In this document: positions 1-8,033 of the stretch, piece by piece | Layout of the letters: each line of letters opens with the position of its first letter | Position numbering within the stretch: the stretch's first letter is position 1 | Assembly (NCBI RefSeq): GCF_000014945.1 | Contig: NC_008553.1 | Location: forward strand, 1,550,001-1,614,000 | DNA from: Methanothrix thermoacetophila PT | Lineage (GTDB): Archaea; Halobacteriota; Methanosarcinia; Methanotrichales; Methanotrichaceae | DNA: 64,000 nt | Reading direction: 5' to 3' | Notes under the pieces: generated by a model | What the model saw: only the letters and a program-made list of their open reading frames with translations | Database searches by the model: none | What the model was told of the DNA's origin: nothing | Translations under genes and position numbers: made by a program

Positions 1-455
1 CCACGGATGAATTCATCTTCTAGCATGCCTTTTCATTGCATGCGGGGTTTCAGTGAGCATGCTCGATATGTTGAGGTAAATCGCCCTCCCGGCAGATTTC
101 TGGTTGAACCCCGATGATAGCAGCCTCACTGATCAGTAACTCAAGCACTCTCACCGAGCAGATACGTTTCAATGATCTGAGTAACACCACCTTACAGACT
201 AAGAGGACAATTGGCTCCGAACTCACCACAGACATGGGCCAGCAGAGAATTCGTTGCGCCCTTCATGGGTACTGGAAGAGGAACTGCAGGATCGCTGGAC
301 CTCTCCGAGTAAGAGGCTGGAGCCATAAATACGAACCTTACAGCTATTGGTTGTCATAAGCACATATTCAGACGGACCCAGATCGCCGGTCGCATTGTTT
401 ATGCGGTTCCGAGATGAGTCCAATAGCGTAACTTGATGGTTGCAGAGGAGATACC
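1..455. other. gene-free left edge
   Basis: I see no convincing gene here. Short open frames exist on both strands, but none has a ribosome binding site or a recognisable product. The last 15 bases carry the ribosome binding site of the aldolase gene. Confidence 0.5.
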
Positions 456-1016
456 ATGATCTGGATGGAGATTGCCAGGTTCGGGAAAAAGCTTGTTGAG
501 CAGGGTCTGACCGGCTCGCGCTTCGGCAACATCTCGGTGCTGACTGAAGATGGGATAATTATAACATGCACCGGCTCCATGCTCGACGATATCGACGAGA
601 GACAGGTGGTGCTTGTTGAGAGAGACGGAGAGTGTGCCGATGACAGCCTCGCGAGCTGTGAGACCCCGGTTCACAGAGCCATATACCGCAGCACAGATGC
701 CAGAGCAGTGATACACACCCATTCCCCTTACGCTGTGGCGCTATCGCTCCTGGAAGATGTTGTGATGCCAATCGACAGCGAGGGGATTGCATTTCTGGGC
801 GAGATGCCTGTGGTCGACGGCCAGTTCGGCAGCGAGAAGCTCGCCTCCGCCGTATCCGATGCTCTCATGGACCACAGGGCATGCATCGCGCGCGGCCACG
901 GAGTCTTCGCCAAAGGAGGAGACCTGAGAGATGCGTATATCACAGCATCAATGGCTGAGCACAGCTCCAAAATAAGATATCTGGTTAGATGGGGGAGGGT
1001 TGCGCCCAAAGACTGA
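456..1016 (+). CDS. class II aldolase (L-fuculose-phosphate aldolase-like)
   Basis: This is a 186-residue cytosolic class II aldolase/adducin family protein, the usual size for the family. The expected zinc-site residues are visible: Glu69 (SCETPVHR), His87 and His89 (HTHSPYA) and His148 (RGHGVF). The Gly-Asn-Ile-Ser motif near residue 24 fits the phosphate-binding loop. Family members cleave fuculose-1-phosphate or related sugar phosphates to dihydroxyacetone phosphate and an aldehyde. In some methanogens the enzyme is linked to lactaldehyde supply for coenzyme F420, and that role here is inference. The ATG is preceded by GAGGAG five bases upstream, which decides the start. It stands alone; the next gene is on the other strand. 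Confidence 0.85.
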   Translation: MIWMEIARFGKKLVEQGLTGSRFGNISVLTEDGIIITCTGSMLDDIDERQVVLVERDGECADDSLASCETPVHRAIYRSTDARAVIHTHSPYAVALSLLEDVVMPIDSEGIAFLGEMPVVDGQFGSEKLASAVSDALMDHRACIARGHGVFAKGGDLRDAYITASMAEHSSKIRYLVRWGRVAPKD

Positions 1017-1183
1017 ACCGAAGGCTGTGCGTTTACCTTGGGCTCATGGGGTCAAATCGCCAGAGAGGGAACTCTGACGAGCCAACCAGCGGCATTCGTC
1101 CTCTACCATTTCTTCTATATACTGCTCGCCAGCGGGGATTAACCATCTCCTGAGTTACAAGATACACACTGCAGATGGTGAAC

Positions 1184-1297
1184 TCGTCTCAAAAATATCT
1201 GCTATCGATACATCACCTTGAGTAATGAGAACTCCTGGGGACTGCTGATCAACACAACCAGGCTCTGGGCCAGATTTTCGAAGCAATTTTGAGACGA
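1184..1297. mobile_element. MITE-like element, family A copy 1
   Basis: This non-coding element of about 114 bp is bounded by inverted ends TCGTCTCAAAA (left) and TTTTGAGACGA (right). The family consensus end is GAAnTCGTCTCRAAA. Four other copies lie near 8034, 19704, 46253 and 53669. The interior differs strongly from the other copies. Confidence 0.65.
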
Positions 1298-1320
1298 CCA
1301 CGCTGATAGAGAGCGTGGTC
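1296..1320 (-). terminator. hairpin after the TPR gene
   Basis: A perfect 9-bp stem (GACCACGCT / AGCGTGGTC) with a 7-base loop lies just beyond the stop codon of the minus-strand TPR gene. It overlaps the right end of the family A element. There is no long T-run after it, so a terminator role is uncertain. Confidence 0.35.
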
Positions 1321-1323
1321 AGA

Positions 1324-2133
1324 TCATGACAATTCTATCCTCCTTGCCATCTCAAGTGACTCCTCCGCCTCCTCGTGTCTGCCCAGGGACTTCAGGCACC
1401 CACCCCTGTTCATCCAGGCGGTCCAGTAGCCGGGGTAGATCTTTATGGCCTTCTCGAAGCAGAGCAGCGCATCGTCATATCTCTTGAGAGCAACAAGCGA
1501 GACCCCCTTGTTGTTCCAGGCATATGCATCAAATGGCTCGAGCATGATCGCCTCATCATACGATCTGAGAGCGTCCTCATGCCGCCCGAGGTTATCGAGA
1601 GCAGCACCACGGTTGTTCCAGGCCCTTCTCGCATCCTGCCCCATCGGATCGAGCTCGATTGCCCTGTCATAGCTCTTTACCGCCTCCTCGTACTCCCCCA
1701 GGCTATGGTGAGCAAAACCCTTGACGATCCAACTTCTGGAATTGAACGGATCGAGCTCTAGCGCGCGCTTGCAAGCCTCTAGCGCCTCAGAGTAGCGATC
1801 GAGGTTGTTCAGAGCTGCAGCCTTTCCCCTCCAGGCTCTGGCATGTGATGGATCGAGCTCGATCGCCCTCTCAAACGCATCCAGCGCATCTGAGTATCTC
1901 CCAAGAGCCTTCATGAGGTATCTGCCACGTGCGACCCAAAGATCCGCATTCATCAAATCGGTCTCAAAAAAACTCTGGTCGCAGGGCATATCCGGCGCTG
2001 AAACTGCAAAGGTGCTCTCAACATCCTCCACTTCATTCCTGCCCGACTTCTCACTCAAAATAACACCATCTTCAATCTTCAGAGCTGATATACAAATACG
2101 CATCGACGATATGCAGATGTGCATCCGCCTCAT
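1324..2133 (-). CDS. tetratricopeptide repeat protein
   Basis: This 269-residue protein has an N-terminal leader of about 65 residues without repeats. About six TPR units of 34 residues follow (pattern W..+G..L..L.RY.EAL..Y..AIELDP), filling residues 66-265. TPR arrays form helical scaffolds that bind other proteins; the partner is unknown. No signal peptide or membrane segment is clear, so a cytosolic location is likely. Alternative ATG starts lie at residues 4 and 11, and no strong ribosome binding site separates them. A second, shorter TPR protein lies at 33127. This gene is transcribed towards the family A element and is separated from the Orc1 gene by about 70 bp on the same strand. Confidence 0.85.
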   Translation of the reverse strand: MRRMHICISSMRICISALKIEDGVILSEKSGRNEVEDVESTFAVSAPDMPCDQSFFETDLMNADLWVARGRYLMKALGRYSDALDAFERAIELDPSHARAWRGKAAALNNLDRYSEALEACKRALELDPFNSRSWIVKGFAHHSLGEYEEAVKSYDRAIELDPMGQDARRAWNNRGAALDNLGRHEDALRSYDEAIMLEPFDAYAWNNKGVSLVALKRYDDALLCFEKAIKIYPGYWTAWMNRGGCLKSLGRHEEAEESLEMARRIELS

Positions 2134-2203
2134 CTAGCCATTTCAGCCAGGGGGCTTCAGGGGAACTCTGCCGATTTGGAGATTTATCGCCGCATGCCTC
2201 CGC

Positions 2204-3430
2204 TCAAACAGGGCCGAAGCGGGCCTGTGTGGGCACGCTGAAGTTCGCGAGATCCTTGAGCCTGTAGTCCTGAAGCAGTATGCTCTTCAGCTTTGGCGGA
2301 TGAACACTCAGAGAGATCTCCTTCGTTCTTCCATAGCGCCCCTTGCTTATTACAACAGTGTGAAGAATGCCAAGCATATCAAGCTCGGCTATGAGATCCG
2401 TGATCCTCCTGTGTGTGAGCGATTCAACTTCGACAAGCGGGCAGAGCTGCTTGTACATGCCATAAACTGCACTCGTTGTTATGTTCCTGGCAGCCTGCTC
2501 CTCCAAGAGAAGGATGCTGTAGAGCACAAGCTTTGACTGCGTCGGTAGCGTCTTTATGACCTCCTCCACCCTATCCTGCTCGATCTTGTCCCGCGCTGCC
2601 TTCACATGCTCCTCGGTGATCATCTGGCTCCTTGCCCTCTCCGCGATCTCGCCTGCGATCCGGAGAAGGTCAAGCGCGCGTCGCGCATCACCATGCTCCC
2701 GCGCCGCAAAGGCCGCGCAGAGAGGTATGACATCATCCGCGAGCACGCCCGGCCTGAACGCCAGCTCAGCCCGCTGCTCCAGTATATCCTGTATCTGCTC
2801 CGCGTTGTAGGGCGGGAATATGATCTCGTCCTCGCCAAGCGAGGATTTCACTCTGGGATCCAGGAACTCGGTGAACTTCAGATCGTTCGATATGCCGATG
2901 AGGCTCACCCTTGCCTGGACCAGATCGGAGTTAATCCTGGAGAGGTTGTAAAGAACATCATCACCCTTCCTGACGAGCTTGTCGACCTCATCGAGCATTA
3001 TGACGACCACGCGCTTCTTCTCATCCAGCGCGTTCCTGAACTCCGAATAGACCTGATCGGTGGGCCAGCCGGTCATGGGAATATCCTTGTCGAAGTGCCT
3101 GGCGAGGTGTGCGAGTACCCTATACTGCGTATCGACAACCTCGCAGTTGAGGTATATGACAGAGCATGTAGACCCTGCATCCGCCTCTTCCAGCTCCTTG
3201 CCTACATACTTCGCGACGGCAGTCTTTCCCGTGCCGGTCTTTCCGTAGATGAGGATATTTGAGGGTGTCTCGCCGTGCAGGGCCGGAGCTAGGACTGATG
3301 CTAACTCCTGTATCTGCTCCTCTCTGTGGGGCAGCTCCTTTGGAGTGTAGGTGGAACGCAAAACGTCCCGCGACCTGAATATACCTCCTTGGCCGACAAA
3401 GCTGGCAAACAACCCGCTAGAAGTGGTCAC
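2204..3430 (-). CDS. cdc6: ORC1/Cdc6-type replication initiator
   Basis: This is an archaeal origin recognition AAA+ ATPase of about 408 residues, the usual family size. It should bind origin boxes and load the MCM helicase. The Walker A motif (GKTGTGKT) is near residue 64 of the chosen start. Walker B (VVVIMLDEVDKL), a sensor 1 region (LIGISND) and sensor 2 (HGDARRALDLL) follow. A winged-helix DNA-binding domain fills the last 120 residues. The longest frame begins with TTG at 3448, but GTG at 3430 has GAGGGAG six bases upstream and fits better. The region directly upstream carries two direct repeats that resemble ORB elements, so the gene probably sits beside its own origin. Confidence 0.93.
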   Translation of the reverse strand: MTTSSGLFASFVGQGGIFRSRDVLRSTYTPKELPHREEQIQELASVLAPALHGETPSNILIYGKTGTGKTAVAKYVGKELEEADAGSTCSVIYLNCEVVDTQYRVLAHLARHFDKDIPMTGWPTDQVYSEFRNALDEKKRVVVIMLDEVDKLVRKGDDVLYNLSRINSDLVQARVSLIGISNDLKFTEFLDPRVKSSLGEDEIIFPPYNAEQIQDILEQRAELAFRPGVLADDVIPLCAAFAAREHGDARRALDLLRIAGEIAERARSQMITEEHVKAARDKIEQDRVEEVIKTLPTQSKLVLYSILLLEEQAARNITTSAVYGMYKQLCPLVEVESLTHRRITDLIAELDMLGILHTVVISKGRYGRTKEISLSVHPPKLKSILLQDYRLKDLANFSVPTQARFGPV

Positions 3431-3489
3431 AAGAACTCCCTCGAACAATGCATCCTTGGCATGGATGGTATTAAGAGTTATGGTGATCT

Positions 3490-3536
3490 CCCCTTTATTT
3501 CCAGTGGAAGGGGACCAACCCCTTTATTTCCAGTGG
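3490..3536 (-). repeat. two ORB-like origin boxes
   Basis: Read on the minus strand, each box is CCACTGGAAATAAAGGGG, at 3490-3507 and 3519-3536, with a 29-bp period and the same orientation. The archaeal origin recognition box typically has TCCAGTGGAAAC or its equivalent followed by a G-run, and both parts are visible here. These are probable Orc1/Cdc6 binding sites. Confidence 0.6.
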
Positions 3537-3580
3537 AGATTGCCATACACACCGGCAGAGAATCGTGAGCCCGTATTTGC

Positions 3581-3767
3581 TCAGGCTCATGAGGCCTTAG
3601 AGTGATGAACTCTGTACAACCACCACGTAGCTGGAGATCCTGTTTGAAATCGTTCAGGCTCATGAGGCCTTAGAGTGATGAACTCTGTACAACCACCACG
3701 TAGCTGGAGATCCTGTTTGAAATCGTTCAGGCTCATGAGGCCTTAGAGTGATGAGCCATGTACAACC
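3581..3767. repeat. R-S-R repeat locus 1 (73-bp period)
   Basis: Two identical 73-bp units (3581-3653 and 3654-3726) are followed by a partial third copy of about 41 bp. This can be read as repeat-spacer-repeat-spacer-repeat with the same spacer of about 32 bp used twice. The third copy runs directly into a family E interspersed element. It may instead be part of origin architecture. Confidence 0.6.
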
Positions 3768-3822
3768 AGCATTAATCGCCTCTACCCATATGTAAGATTG
3801 CTGATTTGCCAAATCACAGGGG
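3765..3822 (+). repeat. interspersed repeat family E, copy 1
   Basis: The segment contains GATTGCTGATTTGCCAAATC followed by ACAGGG. Related segments occur near 13235-13268 and 53815-53880. No coding potential is seen. Confidence 0.5.
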
Positions 3823-3860
3823 GAATGCCACGACCAGTTATTCAAGCCAGCAATTCTGGA

Positions 3861-4280
3861 TCAAAGCTGTTTAAGTGCTCTGATCGCTATTTCAATGCAT
3901 TCTAGCTTTGACTTCAGGCTGGACAGATCCTGCTCGTTAGCTATACCTTTACACAGCTCCCTCAGCTTTGCATGAAGTGAGCTCCTCACGACTGCAAGAC
4001 ACTCTTTTTCATCATGGCTCCCCAGAGACGACGTAACTCCGACCTGGACTGTGCTTTCTGAAGGGTGTTTCTCTGAAACGCGCTTCTCCTCTTCTGGTAC
4101 TCTTCCAGTGGTCTCCTGCTCAACCCTCTCGGAAACTGAGCAGACCGGGCATATGATCTCGCCTTTATACCGGAAAAGCGGAGCTCCACAATCATGGTGC
4201 TCCGCGAGCATGGTACCGCCAATCTCCATCATTCTCGTGATGCGCCTGATCATCTCTTCTTCGTCCATTTTCTCGTTCAT
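3861..4280 (-). CDS. UPF0148 family zinc-ribbon protein
   Basis: This small protein of about 139 residues matches the archaeal UPF0148 / Sjogren-scleroderma autoantigen-like family. The N-terminal segment RITRMMEIGGTMLAEHH is followed by a zinc-ribbon with a CG..L....G...CPVC pattern at about residues 30-50. After it comes a Ser/Glu-rich linker and a C-terminal helical region of about 60 residues. The molecular role of the family is not established. The frame stays open to 4325, but ATG at 4280 gives the conserved family start and is preceded by AAAGGCG. A direct repeat (locus 2) lies just upstream. Confidence 0.75.
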   Translation of the reverse strand: MNEKMDEEEMIRRITRMMEIGGTMLAEHHDCGAPLFRYKGEIICPVCSVSERVEQETTGRVPEEEKRVSEKHPSESTVQVGVTSSLGSHDEKECLAVVRSSLHAKLRELCKGIANEQDLSSLKSKLECIEIAIRALKQL

Positions 4281-4313
4281 TTCCAATCGCCTTTGACACA
4301 GGAATCCATACCC

Positions 4314-4426
4314 ATGAAGGCTCATCTCCTCTCAAATTACCACGTATTCAAGCCTACCAGGTACGATCGTACCGACAGATCTAGCAAAATGAAGGCTCAT
4401 CTTCTCGAATTACCACGTCTTCAAGC
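4314..4426. repeat. R-S-R repeat locus 2 (75-bp period)
   Basis: A 40-bp segment (4314-4353) recurs at 4389-4426 with three substitutions and a 2-base gap. A non-repeated insert of about 35 bp lies between. The spacing matches the other R-S-R loci in this window. Confidence 0.55.
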
Positions 4427-4553
4427 TGAGTTGGTGTTCAGGAGCACAGATACGGCAGTTTTCCAGCACCTCCTTCCAGTCTTGCATTCCAGCTGGATGA
4501 GCCTCCACGAATTTATTGCTACCTGTCGCTTTTATCTTTTCGCTCTGATTGTC

Positions 4554-4644
4554 GGGACGTTTCCGAATGAGAGCTGAAGCCAGAAGTTTTGGCCTTACTG
4601 CTTTTGGACCGTTAAGATACTTAGTCTTTATTTGGACTAGTCCC
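4554..4644. mobile_element. MITE-like element, family B copy 1 (degenerate)
   Basis: About 90 bp match the family B pattern: an end like GGACntgTCCGAATAAG, an interior GGCCTTACTGCTTTTGGA, and the inverted end at the right. The copy is degenerate. Copy 2 follows directly. Confidence 0.5.
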
Positions 4645-4647
4645 AAG

Positions 4648-4740
4648 GTCTGAACCTGTTCGGATAATGATGATTTCAGAGATCTGTGGCTTAATCCTTT
4701 TTGATGGAGATGACACTCAATCCTTATTCAAATAGGTTCC
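4648..4740. mobile_element. MITE-like element, family B copy 2 (degenerate)
   Basis: The ends TGTTCGGATAATGA and CTTATTCAAATAGGTTCC are degenerate inverted repeats of the family B type. The interior shares the TTTTTGATGGAGAnnACnCTCAATCC pattern with the copy at 27236. Confidence 0.5.
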
Positions 4741-4826
4741 GAGGTCTGAACGTGTTCAAATAAGAAGCGAGATCCAAAATTATATGCTTTACAGCTCTTG
4801 TTTATCACAATAACTTTTTGCTTACG

Positions 4827-4935
4827 CTCTTATTCATATGATAACTTGCCCAAAGGGGCACTGGTCATGGTATGCGTTTGTGTCGAATGAATGAGTGCTA
4901 TCATCAACCACATCACATGCTCTACAAGTTGCTGC
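4827..4935 (+). repeat. interspersed repeat family C, copy 1 (uninterrupted)
   Basis: This non-coding repeat of about 108 bp begins GCTCTTATTCATATGATAAC and contains a GCACTGGTCATGG motif and an ACCACATCACATGC motif. It is the uninterrupted counterpart of the copy at 5913, which carries an extra 73 bp. Shorter relatives lie at 33634, 38263 and 52606. Confidence 0.6.
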
Positions 4936-5088
4936 GCACATAAGAACGTTTGCTTATTCGGGTAGAGACCTGAGGTCTCAACCATACTTTTAAATACAAC
5001 GATATACATGCAGAATACAAAGCTGAGGCGGGGACTGATCCTAAACCCTTTTGCAGCCCCAGAAAACGCAACGGTGGTGATTTTTATT

Positions 5089-5346
5089 ATGTCTGAAAAA
5101 GTGATAAAGCAATGTGTCGAGATTTTGGAGCGGATAATGAGCGACGATACTGTGCCAAGGAACATTAGGCGCTCTGCAGAGAACGTCAAGGGCATACTTC
5201 TCCAGGAAGGTCTCGCCGAAGCGGTGAAAGCAGCTTCAGCAATATCCATACTTGACGAGATAAGCAACGATCCGAATATTCCCCTTCACACAAGAACGCT
5301 GATATGGAATGTTGCAAGCCAGCTTGAGACGATACCTGTCAGCTGA
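5089..5346 (+). CDS. UPF0147 family protein
   Basis: This all-helical 85-residue protein matches the archaeal UPF0147 family. The conserved stretches [20 protein letters not shown] and [17 protein letters not shown] are present along its length. The function of the family is unknown. The frame is open from 5008, but the upstream residues are not family-like. ATG at 5089 gives the usual length and follows a GGTGGTGAT stretch. A long gene-free region follows. Confidence 0.8.
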   Translation: MSEKVIKQCVEILERIMSDDTVPRNIRRSAENVKGILLQEGLAEAVKAASAISILDEISNDPNIPLHTRTLIWNVASQLETIPVS

Positions 5347-5799
5347 AACACAAAACATACATGCGATCTTCCTGGAGTTTGGTATTTGGTGTGCACTCAC
5401 GTCACTGAGATCCGCAGCATTCAGCCAGCTGGCCTCGGAGAACGCCTCTTGCGTGGACGTGGCTTCAGCGAGATCGTCAGGCTATCAGAGGCCTGATCAG
5501 AGCCCGCAACCTAATAGCGATAGAGCATCAAAAGCGCTATCAACAGCCATCAGTAATTATCAGTGATCAACTTCCACTACCTCCACTGACAGCTCTCATG
5601 CGATTTACCGAGACCGTTGGCTGTTTTGTGCTTTCGTGACTGCGCCAGAATCTGCTAAACGTCTCAGGCCAAATGTCTGCTGGTGACAGACCTACAGGAC
5701 TGCCCGGCCGCGTAATTCAGGGCCTGCCCTGATGAGAGGTCGTGTGGTTGTATTACGGAAACCCCGCATGCAATAAAAAAGAGATGGATGAAAGCGTCT

Positions 5800-5907
5800 G
5801 AGATGATCTCTTTCAAAAATGTGCTGCTGCAGGATTTCCAGCTGCGGCTATCTTCTCCAGCAGACTTGCTCCGAGATGGTCTCTTCCAAAAACATGCCAC
5901 TGCAGGA
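5800..5907. repeat. R-S-R repeat locus 3 (73-bp period, diverged)
   Basis: A segment of about 35 bp (5800-5834) recurs at 5873-5907 with about seven differences. Between them lies a 38-bp non-repeated insert. The divergence suggests it is older than loci 1, 4 and 5. Confidence 0.45.
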
Positions 5908-5912
5908 GGTCG

Positions 5913-6100
5913 CTCTTATCCATTTGATGACTTGCCCGAAGGAGCAGTGGTCATGCTATGCGTTCGTGTCGAATGAAGGAATGTTATCGCCAACCACATC
6001 GCAGATACAGAGCAGGAAAGCGCGCGAAGACAGCCAGAGAGTCGAATGAAGGAATGTTATCGCCAACCACATCGCATGCCCTACAAGTTGCCACGCATTA
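5913..6100 (+). repeat. interspersed repeat family C, copy 2 (interrupted)
   Basis: This copy has the same order of motifs as copy 1 at 4827. It differs by an additional 73 bp consisting of a 36-bp duplication and a 37-bp foreign segment (locus 4). Confidence 0.6.
5968..6076. repeat. R-S-R repeat locus 4 (36-bp repeat, 37-bp insert)
   Basis: A 36-bp sequence at 5968-6003 is repeated without a mismatch at 6041-6076. The 37-bp segment 6004-6040 lies between them. The family C copy at 4827 runs through the equivalent position without duplication or insert and so serves as the empty site. Confidence 0.75.
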
Positions 6101-6121
6101 TATGAGCGCAGGAGGGTAATC

Positions 6122-6231
6122 CTAAGTGTCGTGGTCTTAGGATCACCTTGGGTTGAGGTTCATTCTGGCGTTTCGAAGTGCCCAGAGCTTCAAGCTAATT
6201 GTCGTGGTCTCAGGATCACCTTGGGTTGAGG
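6122..6231. repeat. R-S-R repeat locus 5 (37-bp repeat, 36-bp insert)
   Basis: The 37-bp segment 6122-6158 recurs at 6195-6231 with two differences. The 36-bp insert 6159-6194 has no match that I can see elsewhere in the window. Confidence 0.65.
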
Positions 6232-6400
6232 GGCATCGCATGTGGAGGAGCGGCTGCTGAAGCAGTCGGTGCTCCTACGACAGTAGAAGCATATCGGATG
6301 ACCGGATAGCAGAAGTCCTCGACTCCGTCGAGAGGCTTCGATGTAGTTGGAAGTAATCGAAGCGCAGAAAGCCCCGCCCTTCAGGGCGGGCGGGAACTTG
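6232..6400 (+). mobile_element. relic of an IS200/IS605 right end (omega-RNA-like)
   Basis: Three hairpins follow each other: a CCTCGAC/GTCGAG(AGG) stem near 6327, a CTTCGAT/ATCGAAG stem near 6339-6367, and CCCGCCC-TTCA-GGGCGGG at 6373-6390. Archaeal IS200/IS605 elements commonly end downstream of tnpB with such hairpins and a CCCGCCC...GGGCGGG stem. No tnpA or intact tnpB is present in the window, so this is at most a remnant. Confidence 0.45.
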
Positions 6401-6468
6401 CAGAAAAAAAGTTGTGCATTTGATCAGATCCATCCCGCAATGTCTCCATCGGAAATGAGGGGGTCCCT

Positions 6469-7230
6469 GTGTTCAGGTTTATCCCACTTATATGCGGTTT
6501 GTTGGCTCTGACGTTTGTTCAGGGGTGTGTTGAGCAAAAAGCTGCTGAGCAGAGCGGCTTTGTGGACGTCCATACGTATAAAAAGCTCGATCTCGAGTTC
6601 GAGTCCGGAATCTCCAGCGAGCTCTTCCGGGTATGGGGCACGCTGGACCTCACCTCCAACAGTTCCGAGCCTTATCTTCTGCTTGAGGCAGCTCTTTTGA
6701 GAGAAGGTCAGGAAGTCTTGCGGTCGAAATACCTGCTGATCGATGTGGCTCCAGGTCAGACTGCATTCGAGTTCTCAAAGGCTGCAAGACTGTACCCTGG
6801 CAGGGGCTACACATGCCGCCTTGTGGTTTCTGATGCTGATGGCCCAATTCAAAGCGCCGAGCGTACAGTTCATATCCTGGAGAGCAGCCTGGAAGAGTCG
6901 ATATATCCGCCGTCGCTTTCATTCAGTGAGCCTGCCGAAGCGCCGGCCAGAAATGGGGATGATACCGCGGAAGATCAGGAAGATCGATCTGAGGAGGATG
7001 AGACAGGAAAAAATACGAAAGATGACGAAGCAGGTCTCAATGTCACAGACAGATCTGCAGAGCCTGGGCAGGATGGTGCGAAGTACGTCGGGAGCGCCAC
7101 CTCCAGGAAATACCATCTTCCAGATTGCCGGTACGCCAGGAAGATAAAGCCTGAGCACCTTGTAGTCTTCTCGAGCAAGGAGGAGGCAGAAGCCAGAGGG
7201 TATGAGCCATGCAAGGTGTGCAATCCCTGA
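6469..7230 (+). CDS. lipoprotein with C-terminal Ada-like metal-binding motif
   Basis: This 253-residue secreted protein begins with a lipoprotein signal (hydrophobic stretch, then FVQGC, lipidated Cys20). Residues 30-145 form a probable beta-sandwich. Residues 150-200 are an acidic low-complexity linker rich in Glu, Asp and Lys. The last 45 residues (YVGSATSRKYHLPDCRYARK ... GYEPCKVC) resemble the Ada zinc-binding fold often found at the end of thermonucleases and surface proteins. The cysteines at positions 221, 247 and 250 could bind metal or act in DNA or redox chemistry; the function is unknown. The start is GTG, with GAGGGGGT five bases upstream. Confidence 0.75.
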   Translation: MFRFIPLICGLLALTFVQGCVEQKAAEQSGFVDVHTYKKLDLEFESGISSELFRVWGTLDLTSNSSEPYLLLEAALLREGQEVLRSKYLLIDVAPGQTAFEFSKAARLYPGRGYTCRLVVSDADGPIQSAERTVHILESSLEESIYPPSLSFSEPAEAPARNGDDTAEDQEDRSEEDETGKNTKDDEAGLNVTDRSAEPGQDGAKYVGSATSRKYHLPDCRYARKIKPEHLVVFSSKEEAEARGYEPCKVCNP

Positions 7231-7640
7231 TACGAAGGGAGGTCTGAACTCTGGCTTCTCAGGAAAGGCGCTCTATTCCTCTACCCGTCGTTCGGTCATC
7301 GGGCCGTTCCGAACGCGGCGAAGGCTGGTTGCAGTCGGGGAGTTCGATGCACCTGCCTCCCCTTGAAACACCAGACTCCGGCGCCGATGATGACACCAGG
7401 TCTCTGAAATGTGATGAGCCCTATGAGTTCTGAGGCGCATGAAACCCCGCCCCTCAACTTTAGCGACAGCTGCAGGAGATTCATGCCCATCAACCAGGTA
7501 GTGGGGCGACGGACAAAAATTAACAGGCCTATAGATATCGATTTCGATGCCGATATTGTTCAAAATAACCACGCTCAGTGGAGCCAACCCTTTAGGATAA
7601 ACTCAATGAAGGTAGACTACCTGAGGTAAGACAGAGGGCT

Positions 7641-7821
7641 GTAACCATTCCCCAAGAACTCATAGCAGGACCAGAAATCCCCCAGGATAGCACAGATGCC
7701 GCGCCGGATGCACCGTAACCATTTCCCAAGAACTCATAGCAGGACCAGTGTGAGGGCAACGGTTGGGATTGTTCAACACCCAGAAAGGTAACCATTCCCC
7801 AAGAACTCATAGCAGGACCAG
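7641..7821. CRISPR. three-repeat CRISPR-like array (R-S-R locus 6)
   Basis: Three copies of a 34-bp repeat lie at 7641-7674, 7715-7748 and 7788-7821, with one mismatch in the middle copy. They begin GTAACCATTCCCCAAGAACT. The two spacers (7675-7714, 40 bp; 7749-7787, 39 bp) are unlike each other. The dimensions are those of a real CRISPR. No leader, no cas gene and no typical GAAA(C/G) repeat end is seen, so it could be an orphan array or two successive off-target integrations. Confidence 0.6.
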
Positions 7822-8033
7822 TGCCTCTCCGGATCGAGTCCTCAGATGGATCGGAGATCACTGCCTTAACTTGTGGCATGCAGAGCTGGGGGACTGTCCG
7901 TTCGGGACGTGGGAGGATCTCGCTTCGCTCTTGTGTGTTCAGCAACTTGGTTGGCATGCAAGTTGATCGATGATGCAATCATTCGTTTCCAAGAAGCGCA
8001 TTGCATGGCTGTCTCCACGGGCACAGATGGAAC

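Larger units (their letters stand above)
3449..3860. other. candidate replication origin beside cdc6
   Basis: This gene-free stretch lies between cdc6 and the UPF0148 gene. It contains two tandem ORB-like boxes (3490-3536), then a 73-bp direct repeat (3581-3767), then a family E interspersed repeat. Archaeal origins commonly lie next to the orc1/cdc6 gene and carry ORB boxes with a G-run. No strongly AT-rich unwinding element is obvious to the eye, so the assignment rests on position and boxes. Confidence 0.55.
5347..6468. other. 1.1 kb gene-free stretch rich in repeats
   Basis: No credible gene is seen. From 5800 on the stretch holds three R-S-R repeat loci (5800, 5968, 6122), a family C repeat and a relic resembling an IS200/IS605 right end. 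I see nothing I can name between 5347 and 5790. Confidence 0.6.

Noticed and set aside
3490-3536. Paired CCCCTTTATTTCCAGTGG considered as another repeat-insert-repeat locus
   Set aside because: The period is only 29 bp, and the sequence and position beside cdc6 fit origin recognition boxes better.
4830-5267. 145-codon minus-strand frame as a gene
   Set aside because: It is largely the antisense of the UPF0147 gene and a family C repeat.
7273-7587. 104-codon minus-strand frame as a gene
   Set aside because: It has no recognisable domain, an unusual His/Arg-rich composition and no ribosome binding site, and it lies in a repeat-rich gene-free stretch.
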